Source of the DNA: Ricinus communis
Taxonomy: Eukaryota > Streptophyta > Magnoliopsida > Malpighiales > Euphorbiaceae
Direction of reading: 5' to 3'
Length of the DNA stretch: 64,000 nt
Assembly: GCF_019578655.1 (NCBI RefSeq)
Contig: NC_063256.1
Span: 35,502,553 to 35,566,552 of the forward strand
Part shown: positions 25,935 through 40,444 of the stretch, one piece after another
Layout: each line of letters begins with the position of its first letter
How positions within the stretch are numbered: position 1 is the stretch's first letter
Notes under the pieces: generated by a model
The model's database searches: none
What the model was told of the DNA's origin: nothing
Seen by the model: the letters and a program-made list of their open reading frames with translations, nothing else
Made by a program: the position numbers and the translations under genes

Positions 25935-27290
25935 TCATGTACAAAAACCATTAAACCCTTAGAGCTCATTCACACAGATTTGTGGGTCCTACCTCCTCAC
26001 TTTCTACTGAAGGACATAAATATTATATTCTATTTTTGGATGATTTTAGTAGATTTACCTGGATATAACTTTTACAAACTAAATCTGAGGCCTTTCCAAC
26101 TTTTCTCAAATTTGAAGCCCTTGTTGAAAAATAGTTTGCTTTACCCATCAAATGCATACAGAGTGATTGGGGAGGAGAGTATAGACCTTTTATTTCATAC
26201 CTTGATCAGAATGGCATTCAATTTATACATCCTTGCCCAAGCTTATATGCCTCTAAAATTCTGGTGGGAAGCTTTCTCCATTGCTTCTTACTTGATTAAT
26301 AGATTACCTGCTCCTATTCTAGCAGGCTCAAGTCCATTTGAGAAGTTGTTTCATCAAACTCCTGACTATTCTGCCTTTATAGTGTTTGGTTATGCCTGCT
26401 TCCCTCATTTTCGACCTTATAATCATCACAAACTTTAATCTCATTTTGCAAAGTGCTTATTCCTTGGTATTGAAGCTTACATGGATTCTTCTTGCTTGTA
26501 CTTATCTCAAGCTAAGTACATTAGTGATCTGTTGCAGAAACTAAAATTGGAGGGAGTGAAGCCTTGCTCTATACATGCTGCTCCATGTAGGACCTTGTCA
26601 AAGTTTGAGGGGGAAGCAATGGCAGATCCTGCAATTTACAAGAGTACTGTTGGTGCATTACAATATCTGACTTTGATAAGACCTGAAATTGTGTATATTG
26701 TGAGTAAATTGAGCCAATCTCTACATAGTCCAACTTCAATTCACTAGCAGGCTTGCAAAAGAGTTTTAAGGTACTTAAAAGGAACAGTGACACATGAGAT
26801 TTCGTTCAAGCTAGGCAAAAGTCTGTCACTGAGTGCCTTTGCTGATACTGATTGGGTCGGCTGTCCTGATGATAGATGTTCTACAAGTGCTTACTATGTA
26901 TACATAGCTCCCACTCTAGTTTTATGGAACTCTAAGAAACAAACGGTTGTTTCTAGATCAAGCACAGAGTTTAAGTATAGAGCTCTTCCGTAAGTGGCTA
27001 CTGAGATATGCTGGTTAAGGTCTCTAATGGATGAGTTGGGTATTAAGTTGTGTTCCTCTTCTATGGTTTGGTGCGATAATATTGGAACAACTTCTCTTGC
27101 AGCTAATCCAGTATATCATGCAAGGACCAAGCACATAGAAATTGATGAACACTTTGTAAGAGACATGGTAATGAGAAGGCAGTTAAACCAAATATGTTCA
27201 TACAAGTGAGTAGATAACAAATGTATTGACTAAAGGAGTATCAATCTCCAGATTCCTCATAATTAAGGACAAGCAAGTAAATTCTAAGGT
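25935..27290 (+). pseudogene. Ty1/Copia retrotransposon remnant, RT core deleted
   Basis: The first part (25940-26470) encodes integrase-core residues, including LAQAYMPLKFWWEAF and YLINRLP, typical of Copia pol. At about 26480 the reading jumps into the C-terminal end of reverse transcriptase (YLSQAKYISDLL), then ADTDWVGCPDDR and SSTEFKYR of RNase H, ending near the expected DVLTKG region at about 27235. Most of the RT is therefore missing. Stops at 26437, 26745 and 26991 and degraded patches break the frame. No LTRs were recognised on either side, so it is a truncated, dead copy. Confidence 0.9.
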
Positions 27291-28538
27291 GTCGTAACTA
27301 TAGTGACTTTTTAATATCTTTATGTATTTATTGAATAAAAATTATAAAATTCTAGATTAATTTATATAGAAAGCTTTTTTTCTGGAGAAAATTTACATAA
27401 AAATATTTTAGCATATAATTTTATATAAAAGTTACATATTAAAATATTTTATATATATATTTATTCCAAATTTTATAAATTTTCTTTAAATAAACATATA
27501 AAAGTATTAAAAAGTCATTGTAACTACAACATTTTAGAATTCATTTAAGAAGCAAGAAAAATAATAAGAAAGAAAGAGTACAAGCGCAATAATAACTACT
27601 AAGTGATAAAAGAAAATAAATAAATAAATAATCAAGTAAAAAGAATAAATAAAGTAAATAAAAAAAATAATAGGGAGACAACGAGAAACGACACGGAATA
27701 AAAAATAAATATAAAATATAAAAGAAATTAATGAGGAAGAAAGTATGATTATTTTTTTTTTGTGATTTACTGAAAGTAGATTTTATTTTTATTCTTTCAT
27801 ATTTTAATCAAAATTGGAGAAAAATCTTCCTTAAAACATTTAACTATCAATTGAAATTTAATATGTAATTTACATTATGTTTGGTTGGAATCCATAAAAT
27901 TTATGGAATTTATTTGTAAATACAAAGTTTATGTAATTTGAATGAAATAAATGCTATGCTTGATTGAAATCCATTAAGAAATTTATTTCATTTGAAAAAA
28001 ATACATTAGACAGAAAGTAAAATGAAAATGATAAAGTTGCTGAGATATTTTGGTGTTATAAAATATATAATATGAAATTTATTTAAAAATTCTATTTATT
28101 TTATTAGAGTTCAGTTCAGTTATAACAAATTTTATACAAAATTAAGGTTTCGAGAGCCTTAAGGGGTGAAGTCACCCAATCCCAATAAAATTTGTATTAA
28201 AGATTTTAAGGGCTAAACCACTGGTTATTTTAAAATTGATCTGTGAATTTAAATTTATAAACTAAATTTCTTGATTGACAGAATACGAGATGAGATTTTT
28301 TATCAGAACACCGATTTGATATCGGATTCAAAATACATTAACGGTGTCTTTTGGGTTATTATTTATTATATTAATTTTTTAATTTTTTATAAACTGTTTT
28401 TTATTTATTTTCTACAAAATAATTTTTAAAATTTAAGAAATAAAATAAAATTAAAATTAAAATTAAAATTGAAAAGAATACTTTTTCAACCTCCACGTCC
28501 AAACCCTAGAGAAGGCCTCAATCTTCAAAGCAAAACCG

Positions 28539-28628
28539 ATGGACTCTCTAAGAAGCAAGGGTTCACCACCAGCTAAACGGATGAAAACAAAAAATCTTCT
28601 TTGCAAAACTTTTATTAATAATATATAA
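28539..28628 (+). other. Possible captured 5' exon fragment (29 codons)
   Basis: A leader-like stretch containing AAACCCTAGAG is followed by ATG and a short reading frame starting MDSLRSKGSPPAKRMKT, then stops in AT-rich DNA. The composition differs from its surroundings and looks like the start of a real plant gene cut off after its first exon. The family was not recognised. Confidence 0.25.
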
Positions 28629-29374
28629 TTAAAAATATACAAAAATTGATTGAAGTTTGATAGTTATTATAGTAATGTTTTTAATGCAAATTAAAAAATT
28701 GAAAAATAAATTTTATAAAATAGTAAAATTAATATAATTTATTTAAACGCATATAGATAAAACGGTAATAATTTTTTCTATTTAACCAAAATTTTAAATT
28801 TAAATTTTAAATAAAACTCTTAAAATAATATTTTACTACCAATAAAAGAGTAGCTGTAAATTTCAAAAAGCATAACACTAACTTGTTTTTCCTGCCAAAT
28901 TTTGCAATGCTGACATAACTTTTAAAGTATGAATATACATTAACTTTCAATGTTAATAGGAAGTATAAGGCAAATGAAATAATGTCACTTAAGGCAATTA
29001 GCTAATAGAACAAATTAAGCATAGTGAAATAGGTTTGCCCATTAAAAGAAAGTCATCAAAATTTTGAAGTGACAGATAATAAATTCTTTCCTTTGCAAAA
29101 ATTATTTCTTGGCCCAATGGAATTACAATATTGTAGGCCTAAGCCCCATGACAAAAAGAAATAAATGGAGCCCAACTTGTACCAAAGTACTTTTATTTTT
29201 TTGGTCAACTTGTACCAAAGTACTTGAGCATTATGGCACTACCTCCTAATCCCAATTAATTGTCTAATTTATAAAACACACCCTAAAATCTCTTTATTTT
29301 TACAAGCAATTTGTGACTTGTCCATGTAATCCATGGTCATTAAAATAATAAAAAAAAGAAAAAGAAAAAGAAGC

Positions 29375-29445
29375 ACCATCTAGTTTGGTGGTCAAAAAGT
29401 TTAAACTCCTGTGGATTTTGGGTTCGAGACTCGCATCTTTTTAGA
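29375..29445 (+). repeat. tRNA-derived SINE-like fragment
   Basis: TAGTTTGGTGG (29381-29391) fits a pol III A box and GGTTCGAGACT (29421-29431) a B box, about 30 nt apart. The rest of a SINE body is not clear. Confidence 0.45.
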
Positions 29446-32020
29446 ATATTTTCTTTCTTAATATTAAAAAGTAAAGCGTAATTTGATAATTGATTTTATT
29501 GGTCGAGCTCAATATAGTTAATTTTTAAATTTATAAATATTTTAATTTAAACTTTTATATACTTAATTTAAATTAGTATTATATTAGATAAGAATAAGAG
29601 AGTGTTCTATTGATAACTATAATACAATTTCAAGTTTTTTAAGATTTTAAATTTCTTTGAATATAATTAATTTAATGAAAATAATAAGTAGTTTTTATCA
29701 TTGCAATTTCCACCGCAATCGCTCTTATTTCCACCTTTCTCATTGTTTTCATCATCGTCACCATTGTAGTCGCCTCTTTCACTATTATCATTAGAAAGAA
29801 ATAGTAAGAACACCGATAAATAGCAATATTTGTTGCTTTTGTGGTTTTTGATTTAAAATATTAATACTTAGTTTTTAATTATAATAATTTCAATTAACTT
29901 TTATTTCAAAATTGGATATTTTTTATTTTTGTTGTATCAATTCTCATTTTGAAAAATTAATAACTCACTTTTTTATTTTTATTTAAAATGTAGCTAATTT
30001 AAATTAACTATGTTAAGATTTAATTAATATATTCATAAGTCTAAAAAAATATCTAAATTGAATCTGAATAATAAAGTCAGTATCCAAAAACCAACTTTAT
30101 TTCTAATCCTAACATTAATAACTAACTGTTGCAACACTGTGAGAAACAACACAGTGGGCATCACCATAAATTAAAAAGAAAATGGCTAATTCTATTATAA
30201 GCAAACAACAGTGTGAACTTTAAAGACTTGCTAAAGTATAATGATGTGGTAATTATAAACTAATGGACTGTATTTATCCATGTGTAGAGACATAACTATG
30301 GGAAGTTTGACCTAAATTTGTATCAAATTGGATATGTTTATAAGAGGGTTCTTGTCCTTCTTCTTCCACCCTTATTTACTTTTAAATTCTTTTTTTTCTC
30401 AAATTTTCATGAGAGCTATCTCCTTCCTGCCCTGCCCATGCCTTGTGCAGCTCACATGTCTCCATGTGGATCACCCAAATGCTGATATTCTCAAACCCAC
30501 ATGATTAAGCAAAAACTTTGCTATGCCCAAAGAGACTTAAAAATAAAAGTTTTAGAAAAAGAGGTACATTGTATATCAAATAAAACATACCATGTGACTA
30601 GATTTTGACCCATCTATTCAATCCATTTGACCAATCAACTCTTTAGCCTAGATCAGATGGGTTAAGTTCTTCAAGAAATACCCATAACAATGCTACCCTT
30701 TCCATCCTTTTGCAATTATAAGTCATTAATTTTTCCCAATTATTATTATGAGATTTTCTAACAATGAAGATTTCTTCTTTAACAATGGACTGTTAATAAC
30801 TTAATACATTTCAATAAAAAAAAATATAGCTATTGACACACTAAGTCAAAGCTTAGATTGAACAATGGTTAATATTTTGGTGACATTTCCTATTCATGTT
30901 GACCTAAGCACTCAATGGACTTATTAAATTGGGTTCATAGCATTGAATTGTGAATTGTATTATAAAGAAGATAAAAAAACCTGAAGGGATATTATTGGAT
31001 TATAGATGGCAAATGTGGAGATTAAATATGAGATTATTGGATTTCTTTGATACTGTGAAAATGAGGCTTCTGGCTTCATCTCTCTCTGTGATCATGTTAT
31101 TATGTTACAATCACATGCTCCAAACATGCCGTTAGAACAAGAAATGCTGTTTTTTTTTTTTTAAGAAAAGAAAATTGATTTGATTCAAATATTCTGCTGA
31201 GGTCAAATATTCTCTTAACTATGATTAAATGCTGTGTTAAGATCACATGGAGATGGGTAATTTAGAATTAAAAAAGGATTAAGTTGCATGTAATTTAATT
31301 TAAAAAAAAAAGAGGAAAATTTTGACTATAATACTTGTGTTTCTGAGTACTTCACAGTGTGGATGGTATCTACAGTTACATTATGAACTTGGGTATATTT
31401 TGACTAGTCAATTATCTTACAACTTTTTGTTTCTTGAGCTGTTGATCAAAGACTTCTTATGTCATATGTAACTTTCAAATTGAAGGTTCCAATTAGTATG
31501 TTTCAATGTAATTTTAAGTGTGAAAATATCGCTAATAGTAAAGTGAAATCATTTTAAAAGTGGATGTCAGAGTTCAAACTTTACCGATTTAAAAAAAAAA
31601 AGAAAAAAAAAACTCGTGTACATTTATAAAAAATTAAATATGTGATCCCTTTGTATGGAAATTTTGAAGACATTTGATTATGGTCGGTCTTGCATTAGAA
31701 AATCTCATAAGCAGAAAAATCTTGAACTCTGTCTTCCCCCATAAGAAGCAGAAAGCACATATTTAATTTCATCACATGGTGAGTTGCAGAAGAGACTGAT
31801 AGTTATAGAGAACTGGTTTTATTTGGATTTATTTCGAATTTAATTTTCTTTTCAAATTTAAGCTTTCTCTCACTGCTGATCCAAATGGTTGCATGTGGAT
31901 GTAAATCTAAATTTCCAACCTTCACACATTTAAAAAGATAATGAAAATAGTACAATTTCATGTGAGTTCTTAATTCGTATTAAGATTAACTAATAATATA
32001 GTGTTTAACGATTAATTATG

Positions 32021-32023
32021 TAT

Positions 32024-32056
<33 letters not shown>
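32021..32056 (+). repeat. (GA)n microsatellite
   Basis: Nearly pure GA repeat with one or two interruptions. Confidence 0.9.
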
Positions 32057-32058
<2 letters not shown>

Positions 32059-33581
32059 TGGAAAGACAAAGTTAATAATATTGGTGTGATTCACAGATAG
32101 ACATGGAGGATACACACATTTCATCAATCTTTATATGGTACCCTTCATAGATGGTGAAAATCGAGAAAAGAATCCCAGGTGCTGAATATGAAAGAAGATT
32201 CTGCTTCCAATGCCATAGAAAATTGAAGCATTAGATGTAATCATATTACATACATACATACATGATATCATTTATAATATGTGGGCCTTAACTAATCATT
32301 CATAAATAGAGCCCTTAATTTCATTTGATTAATCTCAAAAAAGAAATTTCTAAAAGATCTTTTTACCGTCATTTACTAATACTGATAAAAATTTATTACA
32401 TAAGTAACATATTTACTAATTTAAGTGTACTAAGTGAGTGATCGACGGACCACAAATTTATATATGTGCTCGCTCTTTAAAGATGATTTTCTTTGGATAA
32501 CAACATGCTTTGTACGAACACAAATTGTAGCCTCTCATATTTGTTAACAAGGTTTCAATGTCACAATGAAAACTGTAATGCATTTTCTTTTTCCTTTTTC
32601 TTGCGAATATCTTCATGTCAATGTCGAAGATTGCTTTGATTTGGACTAGTGAATACAATACATTTCCTTCTCTTTTTTCTTTTTTCTTTTTCTCCTTTGC
32701 GAAATCTCTAAATGTGGAACTAGAAGGTTGGTTTGGTTTCGACAAGAAGGGTAATAAATTTGAGCCATGAAAACAGCCTGCATGTGACTTCAAGTTTGGT
32801 AAGGGAAGCACTAAGCAGAATATATATATAATGGAGCCCAATTGAAGGAATGCAGCTAGAGCTCCTAATTTTCGCCAAAAAGGGTAAATATTTCAATAAT
32901 CAAAACTGACCCTCTCTTTGGTGAAACAATGGGTACAAATCACCTTAACAAATAGAAAAGAAAAGAAGCAGCTAGCAACTGTCTTCACTCTATTGACTAC
33001 TGCCTTCTCTATGTGTTTCTGTGAGAGTATATATATATATATAAAGAAGCCACCATAATGGAGCACCGTACGACAGCAGTGTCTCCAATATTAATGATGG
33101 ATGGATCTCCAAGAGTGAGGAAGAGGAGATGTGATGGAGAATTAGAGCTAGGGAATTATCTAGTAAGGACACCCCATCTGTGAGTCCTCTCAGAACTACC
33201 CATTTAAAATTATGCAATGAGGATACTAGAATACTAATAATAATAATGATATTACAAATACCATGCAAGTAGCAAGAAATTAAAATGAAATTATGGGTCT
33301 TTGTGATAACTGTTCAAAAGTATTTCTTTTTATAAATATTTGTATTGAGTGTTTACAATTCAAAATGAATATTTATTTATTTATAAATATCACTTATAAA
33401 GTCTCAACAACTGATACCAACTGAATCAAATGGGATTTTGATTGTTTTATATTTGTTATAATTAGAATATGTCAATTTCATTTTGAAGTTATTTAAATTG
33501 TCCCATCAACATTTTCAAAAATGAATTATTTTTTTCCAACAACAATGTTCAATAGACTATATACTTCCATAACCTAACTCC

Positions 33582-33590
33582 CTATATATA
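33582..33590 (+). promoter_or_regulatory. TATA box of the DVL-family gene
   Basis: CTATATATA in the context CCTATATATAACA lies about 180 bp before the start codon, with the likely transcription start near 33620. Confidence 0.55.
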
Positions 33591-33769
33591 ACAACAAAGG
33601 CTCACTATAGCCCACAGTCCATTCTCAAATCACATATCCCTTTCACCTTCTTTCCCAATAGCCACTCCACCCTGTCTTCTTTCCCTTATACACTAAGAAG
33701 CATCATATCTTTTGGCATTAGTAAAGAAATAATAGCTTCCATTGTTTTTTCTTTGAGGGTTCTAGTTAC

Positions 33770-34081
33770 ATGGATGAGAAGTGGAAACCATCAAAGAAAG
33801 AAGGTTCGTCATCATTTGTTAGGAGTTTTTCAACCAAGAGTTCATCTTCAAAATCACCTCTTTTGAGAAGCTCTTCCCTTAAAATCTCTTCTTCTCCAAG
33901 CAGCAGCAGCAGCAGCAGTAATAATAACAATAAATGTCCTCTTCCAAGGAGTTACTCCCAAAAGAGCTCATCCATTTCAAGAAAGTGCAGTAGCTTAGCA
34001 AAAGAACAAAAGGCAAGATTCTATATCATGAGGAGATGTGTTGCCATGCTTGTTTGCTGGCACAAACATGGAGATTCTTGA
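33770..34081 (+). CDS. DVL/ROTUNDIFOLIA-like (RTFL) small polypeptide, 103 aa
   Basis: The single-exon protein ends in the hallmark DVL/RTFL domain: RFYIMRRCVAMLVCWHKHG lies at about residues 83-101, preceded by LAKEQKA. This family, named after DEVIL and ROTUNDIFOLIA4 of Arabidopsis, consists of plasma-membrane-associated small proteins that restrict cell proliferation and alter organ shape when overproduced. The N-terminal 75 residues are low-complexity: rich in Ser, Lys and Arg, with a poly-Ser run encoded by an (AGC)n tract at about 33899-33916 and an Asn run after it. Such variable N-termini are usual in the family. The ATG at 33770 is the first in frame and leaves a leader of about 150 nt. 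Overlapping ORFs in other frames are shadows. Confidence 0.92.
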   Translation: MDEKWKPSKKEGSSSFVRSFSTKSSSSKSPLLRSSSLKISSSPSSSSSSSNNNNKCPLPRSYSQKSSSISRKCSSLAKEQKARFYIMRRCVAMLVCWHKHGDS

Positions 34082-34399
34082 AAGAAAGGCAGTCACCAAG
34101 ATTCTTATACATACATGGACAGAGAGAGATGGAAAATTCAAGATTTTACAAATATGTATCTTCTTGGCTGCTTTTCCTTTCCTTTTCTTTTCCTGGAGAT
34201 GGGGTTTTGAAGTCATAAAATTTTCTACCATCCAAACAAGAAAAGAAAATGGGAACATAGAGAGGTTTTTTTTTTTCTTTTTTTTTTTCCTCTTGTTTTC
34301 TTTAGAAGCAGTTTGTAATTACAATATGAAGAGAGCTACAATTGTAAGAAAATGATCATAAATCAAATATATAATCTAATTATCAAGTCTCAAAACTAG

Positions 34400-37300
34400 C
34401 TACATTTTTTGTTTCAATTTCTTGCCCTAGTGATGTTGATTGTACCCTTTTCTTTCTTCTCCTTGAGATTTTTGTTCATAATAATTGGATCTCAATACTA
34501 TTTCTTAGAATTGCTTAATGGGTACTACACTTATCTCTTTTCTCTTTTTTATTACTTGTGTTTTCTTATGTGTGTTGTCTTGATGGAAGAGAGATTCCTT
34601 TCAGTTGTTGGTGCTGCCAGAATATGGTATGGTAGGAGTACACATTATTAGCAAATTGGATCTGCATTGGGAATGCGGACTCATGTTTCCAATTTTTCTA
34701 CCTTTGAGTTGGTAGCAAAATACGTCATTCTTTGTCCAACACTAAAGAGATATATAATATTATACCAGAGTCATTTTGTCACCATGAATATATGCATCTA
34801 GAATTGATTTACAGTAAATGTTGAGTAATATTTTTACGGATGACAAAATATAATAAAGTATTATCTCAACAATTTTATGTAGCGGTATAAATCTTAGTTA
34901 AACTAAAAGAAATCGTTACTATTTCATCTTCACGCCCTTGAATCATATCAACTTATTTGATTTGAGGAAAGCCTATACATTTTAACCCCTAAACTATTAC
35001 TGTTTTTCTTACTGAGACCTTCAATCAAAGATGTGTACCATGTAAATTGTTGTTATTCAACCCTTATTTAATAGTCTTGAGAAAAATCTAATATATTCTC
35101 ATTTGATTCAAACCTTAAATTGAATATTGAAAAGAAATATCAAAATCTAACTATTCTTATTTTCATAGATAAAAGAATAGTGAAGATGAAGAAAAGATCA
35201 AAATTATAGACAGAGGGGTGTAGACTGAAGTGCTTAAATCTAACATTTTTCCATTCTCTATTTGTTTAACTTTGTTAAAATAGATTTAGAATTTAGAACA
35301 ATATATAATTTTAATATTATTAAATGAATTCATCATAATTTTTCCTAAACAATTTATTACTTTAAGCATCCTTCTAATTTCATCAAGCATTTTTTAAGCA
35401 ATAATTATATTTTGAGTATATATACTTAAAATACACAACAATTTAATAGTTCAAATTTAACGATATTTTTATTATAAAATAAAGAGTAAATAGCACCAAT
35501 TCATAGAGTTTTCGAGCTCGACAATGTAAATTTTTAATTGAGGGCTGAATAGTATAAAAAGAGCAAAGTTTTTGATATTAGATAGTGCTTCCATTGAAAA
35601 TGATATACTCTCAATAAAATGCTTGCATTACAAAAAGTTTTAATAGCAACATTCTACATAGTTTAAGGGTTCAATAGATATTTTCACTTGAATTGGTCAA
35701 ATCACATAATAATAAAATTCAGGGAACAAATTATGGGTTTTGCCTTGATTTTATATGTCCCCGTATCAAAATACATCATATCTTCAAACCCATGCCTCAA
35801 TTATACAATCTAGCCAACTTCCTAAAGAAGGTTCAAGATTCAAATTCTAACTAAAAGAAAAAAGAAAGAGTTTCAATCCAAATGATTAACATGAATTAGT
35901 TATTATAATATGATCTCATTTTAAATTGAATTAAAACTATTACCGGTAAATTTTTCATAACTAACTTATAACTAACCAATATATACTGAGCAGAGTAAAC
36001 CGGAGTTGATTAGGTTCGTATCCAATTAGGACTACAAGTCTCATGAAAGACTAGTACTAATTGAGCCCTAATTGAAATGTTTGAACAGGATATATAAACA
36101 TTCCATAACAATAACATAATAAAGAGGACCAATCTTAAAGGAATTATAAGTTCTCCATAAGGATCCTTCTAATTTTGATAGGACAAAAACGAGCATAAAA
36201 CCTATATAAAGATATAAATGCAAGACTATTAGGTACATAACTCAATCATAATATAAAACGAATTTAAAGAGCTAGAAAATAGAGAGATCTTTATTGGATA
36301 ACCAATTTCAACCATTGATTTTAAATTGACAGTCAAGATTATATAAATATGATAACTTAAATACGAAAAAAAATCTTAATCCATTTCTCTTAAAAATAAA
36401 AATTCAATTTGTTTGAGACAAGGTGATCGCAATAAAGATTACAAATTGATCTCCGAATATTTGTGATATTTTTCACTAAAAATGTATTAGATTTCAATAC
36501 TTTTTCGATCTAAATTGAATAGTCACTTTACTATTTGTTATGTGAAATCTAACGAGTTTAATTATTATTATTTTTAGTATTTATATAGAGATAAAAAAAA
36601 CTAGTCGTTTATAAATATGCGAGTTGGGGTTAATTGGTAAAGGAAGGATTATGATTTGGGAAAAAAACAAAAAAATGCCTAATCATGCAATGCAAGGGAA
36701 TAAATAAAGAAATGAAGAAATGAAGGATAGAGAAGCAGCAAACAATTCCACAAAAGGGATTAAAAGACTACACCTGAATCTTGTAGCTGCTATTATCAAA
36801 GCTTCCACACAAAGAAGAATCAAAGTGGTTGACAAGAAGTTAAACAGACAGTAATAAAGTGAAAACTGACAATAGACATTACACACACACACGTAGTGAC
36901 ACTGAATCCCCCAGCTGCTTCTGCCTGATAAAGAAACTTCCCATCAGACTAAGGAAAAAGCTGGTCTATACTAATTTGCTTTTATTCTTTTCTTTTTTTT
37001 TTTTAACCTAGAAGTGAAATGGTTTTCAATAAATTTTATACCCATTTCCATTAATTTATTTCATAGCTCTTATTTTATATTTATTATAAAATTTGATAAA
37101 TTCTTTTCACCCAATATTAATAAATGATGATGAGAAAATTATAAATAAAAAGTATCGATCAAATGATTTTCTAGCTATTATATTTTTCATGTTCAATTTA
37201 TGTATTTGAAAATTATTATTTGAATACCGTCTCCACGAACCCAGTTTTATCTTTGATTAATTTGGAGTTTCCTATTTTTTTATAACAGAAAAAATTTATT

Positions 37301-40300
37301 AATAATAATTAAATAAAAATGGAGGAAAATATGAAATTGAGTAGCTATGTCCCAAAACAGTAGGTCACCCAAAGATTCTAATCACTCAATCCCATACTAA
37401 TACACCCTTTAATTGCTATTTAGTTTATTAATTTTGGCAAATTTTGAGGTTTTTTTTCTTTTCTGAAATTTGTAGATTAAATTCATGCTATACATACCAT
37501 ATGACATCATTATATGGACGGTAATTTTTGTGTATACATTCTCTATATTATTATTATTATTATTATTATTTTCTGTCAGAGTGGCCATGTGAAGTCTGGA
37601 AGTGGGAACTATATATGGGAATCAATTTGCTCTTCGTGGGGTATCTCAGACTGTATTCCTGGAAAATAATACAAGCAGTAGCCAAGAAAAGGTTGATTGT
37701 ACTGCCATTTTCAATATCAATTAATTACATTCTCAAAAAATATAAATATATTTTTTTTTTAAATTATTGTTTTGTGATTTTTGTAGGTTCTGAATTTCTT
37801 CAAGTTTTAGGCATTTGAGCCTCTGAACTTGTATTTGGTGACATTAAGCTTTTAATTTATTATTTTTTCCTTTTTTTGAAATTGAAAATATTTTAATATA
37901 TAAGTTCAGTATGACGTTGAAAATGTCATTCAAATTCTAAGAGCTCATTAGTAGTAAAAATATATATAGCTCAATAAGTTAAATAAAATATTAAATTCGA
38001 GCTTTTTATTTTTAATTTATAATAATAAAATAAAATATAAAACTTAATTATAATTTAATATATTTTCATATTTAAAATTGTATTACATCTTATTTCATAC
38101 AATTTAAATTCAAATTATATTTTATAATATTTTAATTTAAAAATTCAATAATAATATTGAAACATTAAAATTAATAATTTCATATTCATAAGTATAAATT
38201 ATAAAACACATTTCATAGATTATAAATATAAATACATTAGTAAAAACTATAAACATCAATCATAAATTATGTGTTCGATGGTTAAAAATAATAAGTTCAT
38301 AAATTATAAACTATATGTTCATTATACATATATTTAAGGTTTATATATTGCAGTCCAAATTTTTTAAAAAATACTATAGATTCATAGATTAAAACAAGAT
38401 TTTCATAAATTATAAACTTTAGTTTCATTAAACGTCACCTGAAATTCATAAATTAAAAAAAAAATAGATCTATATATTAATCGATCAATTTACAGTTCAT
38501 AAATTATGAATCTAGATTTTATATTTGATGAATGTATAAGAAATATTTAATGATGATATTGCTTACAACTATAGTTAACACTAAATTTTCGGTAAATCTG
38601 CAGCGTACTACTAATATACATATAATTTATACTTAGTAAATCTACAATTTATCACATATGAACATACATGATAGTGAAATTTCAATGTCATAAAAAAGTA
38701 TAATATTTTATTAAAAAAATATAAAACTATTCTCAAAAAGCATTTAAAAACTTATTCGTAAAAAATTAAAATCTATATATAAAAATTATAGTGAAAAAAC
38801 TTATGCAAAATAAGAGAAAAAATAGTTCTTGATTTTTTCTATTGATATTTAATGATATTAAAATTATTGTTAGAATTATTAAACAAATACAAAGATTCAA
38901 CCATTAATGTAATTGTTTTAAAAAGACTTAATATTATTTTAATTATCTCTTGAATACTGAAAAATAAAATAAAATAAATATAATTTAATTGTGAGCATTA
39001 CAAATAAATAAATAAAAAGTCATTTTACTTTGATTACAGTTAGTGTGTTTGTTTCTTTTTCAAAGTTAAATTTCTTTTAAGAGTTAAATGGACACAAATG
39101 TAAATTTTTATTAAGCTTATGGGCTTTGAACCCAGAAAAATGATGCCTTATATTAGGATATAATTTGCCGTATTAGTCAATTTTGTGATGATTTCTTTAA
39201 TTATAAAAATGATTTTTAGTGATGAAAGAGTTGACAAAAGCATGTACTATAATCCAAATACATTCTTTTATACTTGCTTATCTTTAAGAATCTAAAACAG
39301 CATCAACCTTATACTTTCTTTTCTTTTCTTTTCTTTTCTTTTGAGAAGTTAGAAACTTTTAGATTTTAAGCTTAGGATTCATCTTCTCTTTTCAGATTAT
39401 CTAAGTTTCATTTTATAATGCAAAGCATTCTCTGAAGAGCTTTAACACAGCTGTATACCTGAAGTTCGAACTCGAAATCTTAATCAACCTAGAAGAGACT
39501 CTTATCATATGTTATCTATGTGCTCTTGGATTTCAACTATTTTCTTTCACATAGAATGCTATTTTATATATATATATAAATAATCTATACTCAAAATTTT
39601 AATGAGGGTTATAATATTAATAATCTAAGAAGGGAGATTTATAAATGAAAGACAGTTATACTTATGGAAGCCACAATCGTTACTCTTGATGGTTAAATCT
39701 TTTAAAAGTTGAAATTAAGTCTTGATATCAAATGTAATTATATAAGTGTACCAAGAATTGATGAGGACTGAATTGATATTTTTTTTGAAGGTTTAATAAG
39801 AATTTAAAAGTCAATTAAAGAATTTAAAAAGAAAGATAAAAAAGATCAAGACAAATCATATATCGACTTTATAGATGTCTTTTAACGAGTCTGATTGTTT
39901 AGATGCTAAATTGAATTTTTTCTTTCTCTTAACCATTCCCATAGAGGGAGAACTCAATACCTTAATAATTAAGGACTATAAAATTTCTATCAAAGAAGAA
40001 CTCAACATCCCATACCGAAAGACCATAAAACTCGTCAAAAATTTTACTAATATTTATTTATTAAAACTAATTAATATAAAATAAGAAGAAAAATGAATCA
40101 CCGACGATCTAAAAGTTATGGTAGACCAAAAATGATGGACCAAAAGATGAAACGTTGATGAAAAATAAAAAAAATAAAAAAAAAAGGGAGGCGGCTAGAG
40201 TTTTTTTATTTTTATATTTAGATTTTTAGTTCTTTATCTTTTGGTTTATTTTTCTTTCTTTTATACCTTTCTTTATCTTTCTTACCATTTTGTTTTTCTT

Positions 40301-40444
40301 ATACTTTTTTTAGTTTTTATTCTTAGTTTCAAGATCTGTTAACAAGAGTAGATAATATTGAGAAAAAGATGATTATAACTGATATTTGTATAGACATCTA
40401 AGTTATTTGATGAATATCCTGAATATTATATATAAAATATTTTT
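34400..40444. other. Gene-free AT-rich intergenic DNA
   Basis: Nothing coding could be supported. Simple repeats: (TTA)n at 37547-37570 and (TTTTC)n at about 39318-39342. Zone 36680-36990 is less AT-rich, contains an (AC)n run and could be a non-coding exon, but this is unproven. 35990-36460 has a weak LTR-like look. 38150-38540 contains loosely repeated TTCATAAATTATAAACT blocks. ORFs at 36683-36892, 37528-37818 and 39875-40084 show no known family. Confidence 0.5.

Larger units (their letters stand above)
27291..33570. other. Gene-poor intergenic DNA with scattered fragments
   Basis: AT-rich with no clear gene. It holds a SINE-like piece (29375-29445), a possible first-exon fragment (28539-28628) and a (GA)n run (about 32021-32056). 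The zone 30400-33270 is less AT-rich and may include the distal promoter of the downstream DVL gene. ORFs at 32458-32841 and 32990-33268 lack domains. Confidence 0.5.

Noticed and set aside
32458..33268. Two minus-strand ORFs before the DVL gene
   Set aside because: No recognisable family and composition like the surrounding non-coding DNA.
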